DNA of 64,000 nt from Pseudomonas sp. SDI (GTDB taxonomy: Bacteria > Pseudomonadota > Gammaproteobacteria > Pseudomonadales > Pseudomonadaceae), in assembly GCF_003105155.1 (NCBI RefSeq), contig NZ_QETK01000012.1, positions 1-64,000 of the forward strand. Reading direction: 5' to 3'. The notes below the pieces were generated by a model. That model worked only from the letters and a program-made list of their open reading frames with translations. It had not been told where the DNA came from and ran no database searches. Shown piece after piece: positions 18,485 to 27,888 of this stretch; position 1 is the first letter of the stretch, and every line of letters starts with the position of its first letter. The position numbers and the translations under genes are program-made.

Positions 18485-18877
18485 ATGACTGCCGCCCGCT
18501 TTTTGTTGCCTCTGGGCCTCGCCCTGCTCGGCGCTTGCGCCACCCAACCGGGTAACGTCGTCAACCTGGAAGAACAGGCGCAATGCCCTGTGAACCTGCA
18601 GGTCGGCCAGACCCTCAACCTGACCCTGCCAAGCAACCCCAGCACCGGCTACCGCTGGCTGCTGCAGAACCCTGCGACGGCGATCCTGCGCAGCCTCGGC
18701 CCGGAGGTCTACAGCAATCCACAAACCGCCGGGATCGTGGGCAGTGCCGGTCAGTCGGTCTGGCGCTTCCAGGCCCAGGCGGCCGGCGAAGGTCATCTGC
18801 TCCTGGTCTATCAGCAGCCCTGGGCCCCGGAAGTACGCCCGGTGCAAACCTTCGACTGTGTAATCACGGTGCGCTGA
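18485..18877 (+). CDS. Chagasin-like (I42 family) protease-inhibitor lipoprotein
   Basis: A 130-residue protein. The N-terminal lipoprotein signal ends in LLGAC, so Cys becomes lipid-modified and the protein is membrane-anchored. The mature part shows the inhibitor I42 (chagasin) loops: NPSTGYRW, the GIVGSAGQSVWRFQA segment and GEGHLLLVYQQPW, which correspond to the NPTTG, GxxG and RPW/F loops that block papain-like proteases. A longer frame starts at 18452, but only ATG 18485 gives the lipobox. It lies 94 bp after lon on the same strand, convergent with the toxin genes. Its target is unknown. Confidence 0.85.
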   Translation: MTAARFLLPLGLALLGACATQPGNVVNLEEQAQCPVNLQVGQTLNLTLPSNPSTGYRWLLQNPATAILRSLGPEVYSNPQTAGIVGSAGQSVWRFQAQAAGEGHLLLVYQQPWAPEVRPVQTFDCVITVR

Positions 18878-18885
18878 ACCGCCGC

Positions 18886-19905
18886 TCACGCATCCTCGTA
18901 GCGTTTGCGGATCACCCCGAAGTAGCACGCCACCTGCCGCAACCCCTCGTTCAGCGACGCCAGGCTAAGTTGCTGCTCGCAGGCCAGCAGCAGGAAGCTC
19001 AAGCCTTCCGGCACCTTGCTCGCTTCGCTCAGCCATTGCTGGCGCAATTGATCGAGGCGGCCAATGCCCTGCCATTGGCTCAGTTCCTTCTCCAGCCGGG
19101 CCTGACGCGCGGTGCCGGCGTCGATATCGGCCTGCCGATCGAGCTGATTGCGCCGCGCCCGATCCCGCGCCACCACCACGTCGGCATAGCGCCGACCTTT
19201 GGCGACCAGATCGATGTGTTGCTCCAGCAGGCGCGCGGCGTCTTTCAGGAGACCGCTGTCGAAATCGGTGAGGTTTTTCAGCGTGAGCAACTGGTCGATC
19301 ATCCCTTCGCTGGGGATCTGGCCCTTGAACAAGCGGCTTAGGCTTGGCGGCGAAAATGCCTCGATGACCTTATCCAGGTCGGCCTGGATCAACCGCTGTG
19401 CCGCCAGCGCCTGGCGGGACTTGTCCAGCTCGGCATTCAGGCTGGCCAGTTGCAGCGTCAGGGTCGCCACCTGCTCGGCACCATCGTCCAGCGCGAAACG
19501 TTGCAGCTCACGCACCCGGTCCTGCAAGGCGTCACGCTGGTTGCGCAGATCGAGCAGCAGGCGTTGCCCCTCCTGTTCAAGGTCCTGCTGGAATAACCGC
19601 TTCGCTTCCTCGCGCTGTGCTGGAGTCAGGCGCACGTCCTGGGCGATGCGCTGCAACTCCTGCTCGGCTTCCGCCGCCGACTGATTGTTCAGCTTCACCA
19701 GGCTACGCAACACTTGCGCAGCCACATAGTCCTCGCAGGCATCGGTCGCTTCCAGCAACTCGATCAATTGCGCACGCGGGGCCGCACCCAGCGCATCGCT
19801 GTCGCGCCGCACCAGTGTGTGCATGGCCTGCTTGGTTAGTTTCATGGCATTGATATCCGGCAGTTCAATCGTGCCGGACAGCGGGCAACTCTTAACATTG
19901 TTCAT
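18886..19905 (-). CDS. xaxB: Alpha-xenorhabdolysin family binary toxin subunit B (XaxB-like)
   Basis: A 339-residue, mostly helical protein. Long heptad-rich helices occupy about residues 80-175 (QRLLLDLRNQRDALQDRVRE and neighbours) and 230-300. Its length, helical make-up and position directly after xaxA match XaxB/PaxB of Xenorhabdus and Photorhabdus. In the known complex, XaxB pairs with XaxA and the heterodimers form a ClyA-type alpha pore. No signal peptide is seen. Its ATG overlaps the xaxA stop by one base (TAATG), so translation is coupled. The assignment rests on pattern and partner; an HMM search would settle it. Confidence 0.82.
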   Translation of the reverse strand: MNNVKSCPLSGTIELPDINAMKLTKQAMHTLVRRDSDALGAAPRAQLIELLEATDACEDYVAAQVLRSLVKLNNQSAAEAEQELQRIAQDVRLTPAQREEAKRLFQQDLEQEGQRLLLDLRNQRDALQDRVRELQRFALDDGAEQVATLTLQLASLNAELDKSRQALAAQRLIQADLDKVIEAFSPPSLSRLFKGQIPSEGMIDQLLTLKNLTDFDSGLLKDAARLLEQHIDLVAKGRRYADVVVARDRARRNQLDRQADIDAGTARQARLEKELSQWQGIGRLDQLRQQWLSEASKVPEGLSFLLLACEQQLSLASLNEGLRQVACYFGVIRKRYEDA

Positions 19906-21098
19906 TAGATAACGACCTCGTCATTGATCGGCTCATTGAAAATCTTCGACAGCTCGCGGGACAGACTTCCAATCTTTTGCCAAGGCCGTAGCACTTTCTT
20001 GAAGTCCCAGATGAACTTCGCCACGGCAACATCCGTGCGTAACGCGGCGAGGCTGGATTCGGAGTGATCGATATACGCGTCGAGCATGCGCCAGACGTCT
20101 TCGAGGTTCTTTGCCGCCGCCTCGACATTCGTCAGGAGAAACTTCAGGTCCTTGAGTGTGGTGCCCTGGGCTTCAAGTTCGCCGACCAGCGGACAGATGC
20201 TGCCAAGTTTGCGATTGAACTCGGCGCGCTGCGCGACCATGGCGCTGCGCTGACGCCGCACGTCTTCGGCCTTGGCCCCGTAAATACCCCCGGTTACCAG
20301 TAAGCCCAGCGGGCCGAAAACCAACCCGGTAAAGCTGTAGCCGACAAACGCGGAATATTCCTGGTCCTTCTTCTCGATCTCCAGGTCGAGCGTGGCCACC
20401 TCTTCGCGCCAGGTATTGATCCTGGCCAGGATGTCGACATCGGTGACGCGCTTGAGCAACAACTCCACGGTCGGCACCAGGACACTGCCGATCTGTTTCG
20501 AGAAGTGGTCGCACATTTCCGTAACGACGGTGACCCGGCCACTCAGTACCTTGATCACCAGCTTCAGTTCTTTCAGGTAAGTCGGCACGTCGACCTCGAC
20601 GACCCGGCGATCCTGCAGGCTCAACGACGAGTGCCGCTGAATCCGCTGGCGGGCCAGCTCCGGCGTCAGTGACTGGAGGGCTTGATAGGCTTCGGTACTT
20701 TCCAGGGTAGTGATCAGTTCGTTGCCGGAGGCTGCGAAGTCCTCGGAGAACAACTCGATGTGGGAACCGAGGTCCTTGGTGTAGTTCTCCAGTTTTTCCC
20801 ACGTGTCGGCATGGCGCTTGAGGTTTTTATAGAAGTGCAGAATACCCTCGGCATCAATACCCACTTCGCTAAAGCCCTTCTGCCGGGCCAAGACTATTTC
20901 ATCGGTGGGTAATCGATGAACCTGGTGGGTATAGCGTTTGATCCGGACCAGGTCGGAGCGGGTGAAGATCAGTGCCGGCTCGATATTCTTTACCGGGCTC
21001 TGGCTGGAAATAAAATTGAAATAAGACGCTGGCACTAGCTCCGCGCGTTCCTGGATACCCAGTTCGACCACGGGCTTATGCTCAATGGTGTCCGTCAT
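19905..21098 (-). CDS. xaxA: Alpha-xenorhabdolysin family binary toxin subunit A (XaxA-like)
   Basis: A 397-residue protein. The N-terminal PASYFNFISSQSPV and PALIFTRSDLVRIKRY segments are typical of XaxA/PaxA. Long helices follow, with a hydrophobic stretch at residues 249-276 (FVGYSFTGLVFGPLGLLVTG) between them that would form the membrane-reaching foot of this ClyA-type pore former. No signal peptide is visible, so release probably needs lysis or an unrecognised route. The frame opens seven codons earlier, but ATG 21098 has GAGG eight bases upstream and is preferred. It forms a tight two-gene unit with xaxB. In the Xenorhabdus system the binary toxin kills insect cells and haemocytes. Confidence 0.85.
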   Translation of the reverse strand: MTDTIEHKPVVELGIQERAELVPASYFNFISSQSPVKNIEPALIFTRSDLVRIKRYTHQVHRLPTDEIVLARQKGFSEVGIDAEGILHFYKNLKRHADTWEKLENYTKDLGSHIELFSEDFAASGNELITTLESTEAYQALQSLTPELARQRIQRHSSLSLQDRRVVEVDVPTYLKELKLVIKVLSGRVTVVTEMCDHFSKQIGSVLVPTVELLLKRVTDVDILARINTWREEVATLDLEIEKKDQEYSAFVGYSFTGLVFGPLGLLVTGGIYGAKAEDVRRQRSAMVAQRAEFNRKLGSICPLVGELEAQGTTLKDLKFLLTNVEAAAKNLEDVWRMLDAYIDHSESSLAALRTDVAVAKFIWDFKKVLRPWQKIGSLSRELSKIFNEPINDEVVI

Positions 21099-21366
21099 CA
21101 CGATAACCTCGTAGCACATAAAGAATCACTTCCCGCTGGGCAGTGAATGCCGAACTTCAATGGCGGCATGTACTCAAGGCTAAGTAACTGGCGGCCGTGC
21201 AGACAGTCGTGAAGTATCAACTGCTCTGCCGGAAAGTTCTGTGCTGGCCCACCGAACGGCGGCCCGACGCAGCCCGCCGCGACGATGAACGACCACCCGG
21301 CAGCGTAGGCATGGCCCCGTCTCTTGGCTAGAATGGCGCCCCTGTCCGATCACCCGTGTACAAACC

Positions 21367-22110
21367 GTGAGCAAACAACCCGACCGTCTTTTCGCCCAAC
21401 CGCTGGACCAAGTGCCCGATTTCGCCTTCAACGAAGACGTGGTGCGGGTGTTCCCGGACATGATCAAGCGCTCGGTGCCCGGTTACCCGACCATCGTCGA
21501 GAACATCGGCGTGCTCGCCGCGCAGTTCGCCCAACCCGACACGCTGCTCTACGACCTCGGCAGTTCGCTCGGCGCGGTCACCCAGGCCATGCGTCGGCAT
21601 GTACGCAGCGAAGGCTGCCGGGTACTGGCAGTGGACAATTCGGCGGCGATGGTCGAGCGTTGCGCCGAGTACCTCAAAGCGCAGGACGCGATGTACCAGG
21701 AACTGCTGCCGGTGCAAGTCCTGGAAGCCGACATCACCGCCCTGGCGTTGCAACCCGCGTCGCTGATCGCGATGAACTTCACCTTGCAGTTCATCGAGCC
21801 GGGCGCACGCCTGGCCTTGCTCGGCAAGATCCGCCAGGCGCTGGTGCCCGGCGGCGCGTTGATCCTGTCGGAAAAACTGCGCTTCGAAGATGCGCAGGAG
21901 CACGCGCTGCTCACCGACCTGCACATTGCCTTCAAGCGCGCCAACGGCTACAGCGAACTGGAAATTGCCCAGAAGCGCAGTGCCATTGAAAACGTAATGA
22001 AACCCGACAGCCTCGAAGATCACCGCGCGCGCTTGCTCGATGCCGGTTTCTCCAAGGTGGTGCCGTGGTTCCAGTGCCTTAATTTCGCCTCGTTGATTGC
22101 CCTGCCATGA
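21367..22110 (+). CDS. cmoA: Carboxy-S-adenosyl-L-methionine synthase CmoA
   Basis: A 247-residue enzyme that makes carboxy-SAM from SAM and prephenate for wobble uridine modification of tRNAs. It has [22 protein letters not shown], the CmoA opening, [13 protein letters not shown] as the SAM loop, and [14 protein letters not shown] and [10 protein letters not shown] as the next class I methyltransferase motifs. The start is GTG at 21367, chosen because it gives [12 protein letters not shown], the normal N-terminus. It overlaps cmoB by ATGA, forming a two-gene operon. Confidence 0.95.
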   Translation: MSKQPDRLFAQPLDQVPDFAFNEDVVRVFPDMIKRSVPGYPTIVENIGVLAAQFAQPDTLLYDLGSSLGAVTQAMRRHVRSEGCRVLAVDNSAAMVERCAEYLKAQDAMYQELLPVQVLEADITALALQPASLIAMNFTLQFIEPGARLALLGKIRQALVPGGALILSEKLRFEDAQEHALLTDLHIAFKRANGYSELEIAQKRSAIENVMKPDSLEDHRARLLDAGFSKVVPWFQCLNFASLIALP

Positions 22111-23063
22111 TTGATCTTTCCCCTCTGGTCCGCCGTCTGGCGGGTACTCCCCTGGCCGAATGGTCCCAGGGCCTGCAAGCGCAACTCGATGCCAAGCTGG
22201 AAAAAGGCCACGGCGACCTGGAACGCTGGCAGAGCGCGCTGGACGCGTTGCCAGCGCTGCTACCGAGCGAAGTTGACCTGGTCAACGGCCTGCGCCTGGA
22301 CTGCGACTGCGAGGCGGCGACCCGTGAACAGTTACACACCGCCCTGATGGGCCTGTCACCTTGGCGCAAGGGGCCGTTCGACCTGTTCGGCGTACATGTC
22401 GACACCGAATGGCGCTCCGACTGGAAATGGTCGCGGGTCGCGCCGCATCTGGACCTGCGCGGCAAGCGCGTGCTGGATGTGGGGTGCGGTAATGGCTATT
22501 ACCAGTGGCGCATGCTCGGGGCGGGTGCCGACAGCGTGATCGGGGTCGATCCGAACTGGCTGTTCTTCTGTCAGTTCCAGGCGGTGCAGCGTTACCTGCC
22601 GGAGTTGCCGGCCTGGCATCTGCCGTTTGCACTGGAGGACCTGCCGGCGAACCTGGAAGGCTTCGACACCGTGTTTTCGATGGGCGTGTTCTACCACCGG
22701 CGCTCGCCGATTGAGCATTTGCTGGCGTTGAAGGATTGCCTGGTGAAGGGTGGCGAGCTGGTGTTGGAGACCTTGGTGGTCGAAGGTGACGAGCACCAGG
22801 TGCTGGTACCGGAAGACCGTTACGCGCAGATGCGCAATGTGTGGTTCCTGCCGTCGGTACCGGCGCTGGAGCGCTGGTTGCGCCGCGCCGGCTTCAGCGA
22901 CGTGCGCTGTGTGGATGTGAGCGTGACCAGCACCGAGGAGCAGCGCAGCACCGACTGGATGCGCTACCAGTCGCTGAGCCACTTCCTCGACCCGAACGAC
23001 CCGAGCAAAACCGTCGAAGGCCTGCCGGCGCCACGGCGGGCGGTGTTGGTGGCGCGTAAGTAA
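22107..23063 (+). CDS. cmoB: tRNA U34 carboxymethyltransferase CmoB
   Basis: A 318-residue partner of CmoA that transfers the carboxymethyl group to 5-hydroxyuridine 34, giving cmo5U in tRNAs. The SAM site is [16 protein letters not shown] followed by [33 protein letters not shown] and [19 protein letters not shown] are family hallmarks. The ATG overlaps the cmoA stop. A REP pair lies after the stop. Confidence 0.95.
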   Translation: MIDLSPLVRRLAGTPLAEWSQGLQAQLDAKLEKGHGDLERWQSALDALPALLPSEVDLVNGLRLDCDCEAATREQLHTALMGLSPWRKGPFDLFGVHVDTEWRSDWKWSRVAPHLDLRGKRVLDVGCGNGYYQWRMLGAGADSVIGVDPNWLFFCQFQAVQRYLPELPAWHLPFALEDLPANLEGFDTVFSMGVFYHRRSPIEHLLALKDCLVKGGELVLETLVVEGDEHQVLVPEDRYAQMRNVWFLPSVPALERWLRRAGFSDVRCVDVSVTSTEEQRSTDWMRYQSLSHFLDPNDPSKTVEGLPAPRRAVLVARK

Positions 23064-23080
23064 AGCGCAAGTCTGGCCCT

Positions 23081-23155
23081 ATCGCGGGACGAGCCCGCTC
23101 CCACAAGAAAGCACTACAGCTGTGCTTTTCTGTGGGAGCGGGCTCGTCCCGCGAT
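23081..23155. repeat. REP pair (bidirectional hairpin) after cmoB
   Basis: ATCGCGGGACGAGCCCGCTC (from 23081) and its complement (ending 23155) face each other with about 25 bp in between, itself partly paired (AAGAAAGCA versus TGCTTTTCT). It separates the converging cmoB and small periplasmic gene and likely ends both transcripts. Confidence 0.88.
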
Positions 23156-23168
23156 GCTTTCAAGGCAC

Positions 23169-23366
23169 CTATTCCTTGGCAACTTTCTCTTGCTCCTGCT
23201 TGCGCTGCTCCTTCACCACCGCTTCATCCTGCTTGCCATGCACCTGCTCCTGGCTCAGGCGAAACTGCTCCCAGAATGCCTTGGAGCGCTCCGAGCCACC
23301 TTCGGCCAGGGCAGAGGTGCTGGCCAGGGCAAGCGCAGCGATCAGGGCATAATTGAACCGTTTCAT
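23169..23366 (-). CDS. Small periplasmic protein near czcCBA
   Basis: A 65-residue protein with a clear signal peptide (KRFNYALIAALALASTSALA, cut before EGG). The mature 44 residues are very charged, with no cysteine and a helical, Gln/Glu/Lys-rich tail ending in AKE. The mature start AEGGSERS resembles the opening of small Pseudomonas PtrA-type proteins linked to metal stress, but the likeness is short. It lies 51 bp downstream of the czcA stop on the same strand and could be read through from that operon. GAGGAAACGTCA before the ATG is a good ribosome site. Function unknown. Confidence 0.75.
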   Translation of the reverse strand: MKRFNYALIAALALASTSALAEGGSERSKAFWEQFRLSQEQVHGKQDEAVVKEQRKQEQEKVAKE

Positions 23367-23417
23367 TGACGTTTCCTCACGATTGAAATCAGACAGCCCA
23401 ATCTTAAGGACGCCCGC

Positions 23418-26400
23418 CTAACGGCAAGGTGAGCCAGACATTACAGTCCCGTCATCCAGCCCCTCGTCTTCCTCCCGGCGATGCGCCCAGAAATACAGCG
23501 CCGGCAACACCAGCAAGGTCAATACGGTCGACGACAGGATCCCGCCAATCACCACCGTCGCCAACGGTCGCTGCACCTCCGCCCCGGTCCCCGTGGCCAG
23601 TGCCATCGGGATAAACCCGAGCGATGCCACCAGCGCCGTCATCAGCACCGGCCGCAAGCGCGTCAACGCCCCTTCGTCGATCGCCAGCCGCAACGGCCGG
23701 CCCTGCTCGCGCAAGCCACGAATGAAGGCAATCATCACCAGGCCGTTGAGCACCGCCACCCCGGACAAGGCAATAAAGCCGACCCCCGCCGAAATCGACA
23801 GCGGAATATCCCGCAGCCACAAGGCCACCACGCCACCGGTCAGGGCGAACGGAATCCCGGTAAACACCAGCACGCCATCCTTGAGGTTGTTGAACATCAT
23901 GAACAACAGCGCAAACACCAGCAGCAACGCCACCGGCACCACCACCTGCAAGCGCTTGGCCGCCGACTGCAACTGCTCGAACTGGCCGCCCCAGCGCGTC
24001 CAGTAGCCCGCCGGCACGCTGACCTGAGCCGCAATGCGCTCGCTGGCTTCGGCCACGAACGAACCGATATCGCGCCCCCGCACGTTGGCGCTGACCACCA
24101 CCAGGCGCTTGCCGTCCTCCCGGCTGATCTGGTTCGGCCCCTGCACCAGGGTTACCCGCGCCACCTCGGCCAGGCTGATAAAGCCGATCTGGCCGCTGCT
24201 GGTGGCACTCGCCGGCACCGGGACAAGCATCTGGGCCAGGGCCTCGGTGTCGGTGCGCACGTCGTCCGGCAGGCGCACCACCAGGTCGAAGCGGCGGTCG
24301 CCCTCATACAGCGTGCCGGCCTGACGGCCGCCGACGGCGACGGCGATGGTGTCCTGCACATCGCCGACATTCAGGCCGTAGCGCGCGGCCTTGTCACGGT
24401 CCACGTCGATGGTCAGCACCGGCAAGCCGGAGGTCTGCTCGACCTTCACTTCCGAAGCCCCCGGCACCGCCTGCAAGGTGCTGGCGATCTGCGCGGCGGT
24501 GCGCTTGAGCAGCGCCATGTCGTCGCCGAAGACCTTGACCGCGACATCGCTGCGCACCCCAGAAATCAGCTCGTTGAAACGCAGCTGGATCGGCTGCGAC
24601 ATCTCATAGTTGCTGCCCGGCACCCGCGCGGCTGCGCGCTGGATATCGGCGATCAGTTGCTCGCGCGACTTGCTCGGGTCGGGCCACTGATCGCGCGGCT
24701 TGAGCATCACGTAGCTGTCGGAAATGTTCGGCGGCATCGGGTCGGCGGCAATTTCTGCGGTGCCGGTGCGGGCGAACACCCGGAGTACTTCCGGCACCTG
24801 GCCAATCACGCTCGCTTCCAGCTGTTGCTGCATGTGCACCGACTGGCTGAGGCTGGTGCCCGGCACGCGCAGGGCCTGCAAGGCGAAGTCGCCCTCGCTC
24901 AGGCTCGGCACGAACTCGCTGCCCAGGCGCGCGGCCAGCACCCCGGAGCCCAGCACTGCCGCAGCGGCCAGGCCAAAGGCCAGCGCCCGATGCGCCATGA
25001 CCCACGCCAGCAGCGGCGCGTAACCGCGCTTGGCGCTGCGCATCAGCAGGTTTTCGTCTTCCTTGACCTTGCCGGTCACGAACAGGGCAATCGCCGCCGG
25101 GACGAAGGTCACCGAAAGCAGCATGGCGCCGAGCAAGGCGATCACCACGGTGAAGGCCATCGGATGGAACATCTTGCCCTCGACCCCGCTCAGGGCAAAA
25201 ATCGGCAGGTACACCACCATGATGATCAGTTGACCGAAGATCAGCGGCCGCCGTGCTTCGCGGGCGGCATTGAAGACCTCGTGGAAACGCTCCGAGCGGG
25301 TCAGCAACCGGCCATGCTGCTTCTGCGCATGGGCCAGGCGGCGGATGGCGTTCTCGACGATCACCACCGCACCGTCGACGATGATGCCGAAGTCCAGCGC
25401 ACCCAGGCTCATCAGGTTGGCGCTGACCTTGTTGCTGAACATGCCGGTGAAGGTGAACAGCATCGACAGCGGAATCACCATCGCGGTAATCAGCGCCGCG
25501 CGAATGTTGCCGAGGAACAGGAACAGCACCGCGATCACCAGGATTGCGCCTTCCACCAGGTTCTTCTTCACCGTGGCGATGGCCTTGTCGACCAGCGTGG
25601 TGCGGTCGTACACCGTGACCGCAGTCACCCCTTTGGGCAGCGTGCGATTGATCTCGGCAAGCTTCTGCGCCACCGCCTGCGACACCGTGCGACTGTTCTC
25701 GCCAATCAGCATGAACACCGTGCCCAGCACCACTTCGCGGCCATTGTCGGTGGCCGCGCCGCTGCGCAGCTCCCGGCCGATATCCACCTCGGCCACGTCG
25801 CGCACGCGGATCGGCGTGTCGTCCAGCGTGCTCAGGACGATATTGGCGATGTCGTCGATGCCGGCCAACTGGCCCGGTGCGCGGATCAGCAACTGTTCGC
25901 CCTGACGCTCGATATAGCCGGCACCGACGTTGGCGTTGTTGCGCGCCAACGCCGTCAGCAGGTCGCCGAGGGTCAGCTTATGCGCCGCCAGCCGCCGCAG
26001 GTCGGGCGCAATCTGGTACTCCTTGGCGAAGCCGCCGATGCTGTTGATTTCGGCCACCCCGCGAACGTTGCGCAGTTGCGGCTTGATGATCCAGTCCTGG
26101 ATCTCGCGCAGGTCGGTCGGGGTGTAGGCCTGACCATCCGGTTTGCGCGCATCCGGTGCCGCCTCGACGGTCCACAGGAAGATCTCGCCAAGGCCGGTGG
26201 AAATCGGCCCCATCACCGCCTCAACGCCCTCCGGCAGCTGTTCGCGCGCCTGCTGCAGGCGCTCGTTGACCAACTGACGGGCGAAGAACAGGTCGGTGCC
26301 CTCCTGGAAGATCACCGTCACCTGCGACAGGCCCGAGCGCGACAGCGAGCGGGTCTGCTCCAGCCCCGGCAGGCCGGCCATGGCCGTCTCGATGGCGAAG

Positions 26401-26597
26401 GTGATGCGCTGCTCGGTTTCCAGCGGCGAGAAGCCAGCCGCCGACGTGTTGATTTGCACCTGGACGTTGGTGATATCAGGCACCGCGTCGATCGGTAGCT
26501 TCTGGTAACTGGCGACGCCGAGCCCGGCCATCAGCAGCACCGCAAGCAACACGATCAGGCGCTGCTCGATGGCAAATTGAATGATGCGTTCGAACAT
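23418..26597 (-). CDS. czcA: Heavy-metal efflux RND pump CzcA
   Basis: A 1059-residue inner membrane proton/metal antiporter. In helix 4 the signature DFGIIVDGAVVIVEN places D402, D408 and E415 exactly where CzcA of the Zn/Co/Cd (HME1) class has its essential acidic residues. Twelve membrane helices and two large periplasmic domains are present (TNVQVQINTSAAGFSPLETE near the start, SGVAVLNGLVMIAFIRGLRE near the end). It forms a tripartite complex with CzcB and CzcC, encoded just upstream in the order C-B-A. The gap to czcB is 19 bp. Confidence 0.95.
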   Translation of the reverse strand: MFERIIQFAIEQRLIVLLAVLLMAGLGVASYQKLPIDAVPDITNVQVQINTSAAGFSPLETEQRITFAIETAMAGLPGLEQTRSLSRSGLSQVTVIFQEGTDLFFARQLVNERLQQAREQLPEGVEAVMGPISTGLGEIFLWTVEAAPDARKPDGQAYTPTDLREIQDWIIKPQLRNVRGVAEINSIGGFAKEYQIAPDLRRLAAHKLTLGDLLTALARNNANVGAGYIERQGEQLLIRAPGQLAGIDDIANIVLSTLDDTPIRVRDVAEVDIGRELRSGAATDNGREVVLGTVFMLIGENSRTVSQAVAQKLAEINRTLPKGVTAVTVYDRTTLVDKAIATVKKNLVEGAILVIAVLFLFLGNIRAALITAMVIPLSMLFTFTGMFSNKVSANLMSLGALDFGIIVDGAVVIVENAIRRLAHAQKQHGRLLTRSERFHEVFNAAREARRPLIFGQLIIMVVYLPIFALSGVEGKMFHPMAFTVVIALLGAMLLSVTFVPAAIALFVTGKVKEDENLLMRSAKRGYAPLLAWVMAHRALAFGLAAAAVLGSGVLAARLGSEFVPSLSEGDFALQALRVPGTSLSQSVHMQQQLEASVIGQVPEVLRVFARTGTAEIAADPMPPNISDSYVMLKPRDQWPDPSKSREQLIADIQRAAARVPGSNYEMSQPIQLRFNELISGVRSDVAVKVFGDDMALLKRTAAQIASTLQAVPGASEVKVEQTSGLPVLTIDVDRDKAARYGLNVGDVQDTIAVAVGGRQAGTLYEGDRRFDLVVRLPDDVRTDTEALAQMLVPVPASATSSGQIGFISLAEVARVTLVQGPNQISREDGKRLVVVSANVRGRDIGSFVAEASERIAAQVSVPAGYWTRWGGQFEQLQSAAKRLQVVVPVALLLVFALLFMMFNNLKDGVLVFTGIPFALTGGVVALWLRDIPLSISAGVGFIALSGVAVLNGLVMIAFIRGLREQGRPLRLAIDEGALTRLRPVLMTALVASLGFIPMALATGTGAEVQRPLATVVIGGILSSTVLTLLVLPALYFWAHRREEDEGLDDGTVMSGSPCR

Positions 26598-26616
26598 GGC
26601 GATTACTCGGGAAGGC

Positions 26617-27840
26617 TCAATGGGAGTGCTCGGCGCTGGCCTTGCCCAGTTCCGACTTGAGGATGAAACTGCCCTGCGCCGCGACCTGCTGACCGGCAGC
26701 CAGGCCCTGGCGGATCTCGACGAAACCGTCAGCGCTGAGCCCGGTCTCCACCGTCTGCGCCACGAAACCTTGGGCCGTACGCACGAACACCGTGGGCCGC
26801 TCTTCCAGGGTTTGCAGCGCCTGCGCCGGCACGGCGAGGGTTTGCTGGCGCTGTTCGGTGGGCACGCTGACCGCCACGAACAGGCCCGGCCGCCAGGCGC
26901 CGCGCGGATTGTCCAGGGTCACCCGGACGCTAGCGGTGCGCGACTGCTCGCCGAGCAGGCTGCCAACATGGCTGATGGTGCCGCTGGTCTGCTCGCCGAG
27001 GTCGCTGGCCAGTACGCTGACCGGCATGCCGACGCGGACCTTGGCCAGGTCGCGCGGGGCAACGCCGAAGGTCGCCCAGACCCGCGACAGGTCCGACAAG
27101 GTGAAGGCCGCCGTGCTTTCGCTGACCACCTCGCCCGGCACCAGGTGCTTCTCGACCACCTGGCCGGCGAACGGCGCCCGCAGTTCGTAACGGTTACCGC
27201 CGGCCAGCACCACGCTGCCGCTGAGTGCGCTGACCTTCTGCCGGGCATTGGCCTGGGCGATCTCGGCCTCCTGCAAGGCCTGGCGCGCTTGCAGGTAATC
27301 CTGCTCGGCGGAAATCCCGGCCTGCCACAGGTCCTTTTCCCGTGCGTAGGTGCTGCGGGCCATCGCCAGCCGGCGCTGGCTGGCGGCCAGTTCGCTACGC
27401 TGTTCGGACACCTGCGGGCTGGCGATCACCGCCAGCAGGTCGCCGGCCTTGACCTGCTGACCGAGGCTGACTGCCACCGCCTCGACCACCCCCGGCGCCC
27501 GTGGAAACAGGTGCGCGGTACGGTCTTCGTCGAAGCGGATCTCGCCGGGCAGACTCAGCACCCGGCTCAGCGCACGCGGGGCGGCGCTAGCCAGCTCGAT
27601 GCCGGCGACCGCGATCTGTTCCGCGCTCAGGCTGATCTTGCCCTCTTCGGCATGGCTCTCTTCGGCATGCCCTTCCTCGCCATCCCCGTCTTCATCATGA
27701 TCGCCTTCGTCATGATCGCCTTCAGCATGGGTGGCCGCCGGGGCCGGCAGCGGGCTGTCGACCTGGCGCCCGAGCAGCGCGCCGAGACCGATCCCGGCCA
27801 TCAGGGTCAGGGCCAGCAGGATGATGTTTTTCCTGTTCAT
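26617..27840 (-). CDS. czcB: CzcB periplasmic adaptor of metal efflux
   Basis: A 407-residue membrane fusion protein. The N-terminal hydrophobic segment (NIILLALTLMAGIGLGALLG) anchors it. It is followed by an acidic His-rich stretch at about residues 38-70 (HAEGDHDEGDHDEDGDG), typical of CzcB-like adaptors that bind metal. Lipoyl/hairpin halves have AVSLGQQVKAGDLLAVIASP and ELRAPFAGQVVEKHLVPGE. It bridges CzcA and the outer membrane channel. It is the second gene of the czcCBA operon. Confidence 0.93.
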   Translation of the reverse strand: MNRKNIILLALTLMAGIGLGALLGRQVDSPLPAPAATHAEGDHDEGDHDEDGDGEEGHAEESHAEEGKISLSAEQIAVAGIELASAAPRALSRVLSLPGEIRFDEDRTAHLFPRAPGVVEAVAVSLGQQVKAGDLLAVIASPQVSEQRSELAASQRRLAMARSTYAREKDLWQAGISAEQDYLQARQALQEAEIAQANARQKVSALSGSVVLAGGNRYELRAPFAGQVVEKHLVPGEVVSESTAAFTLSDLSRVWATFGVAPRDLAKVRVGMPVSVLASDLGEQTSGTISHVGSLLGEQSRTASVRVTLDNPRGAWRPGLFVAVSVPTEQRQQTLAVPAQALQTLEERPTVFVRTAQGFVAQTVETGLSADGFVEIRQGLAAGQQVAAQGSFILKSELGKASAEHSH

Positions 27841-27888
27841 GCAAACTCCTCGGCACTAAGGCGGCCGGCGCCGAACACAAAGGATGGG

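Noticed and set aside
15895..18645. A 916-codon frame antisense to lon, and similar long frames antisense to the PBP, gcd, czcA, czcB and opgC-family genes
   Set aside because: They mirror well-identified genes in GC-rich DNA, have no recognisable domains, and lack ribosome sites.
23481..26498. A long plus-strand His/Gln/Arg-rich frame opposite czcA
   Set aside because: The composition is that of an antisense shadow and czcA is certain.
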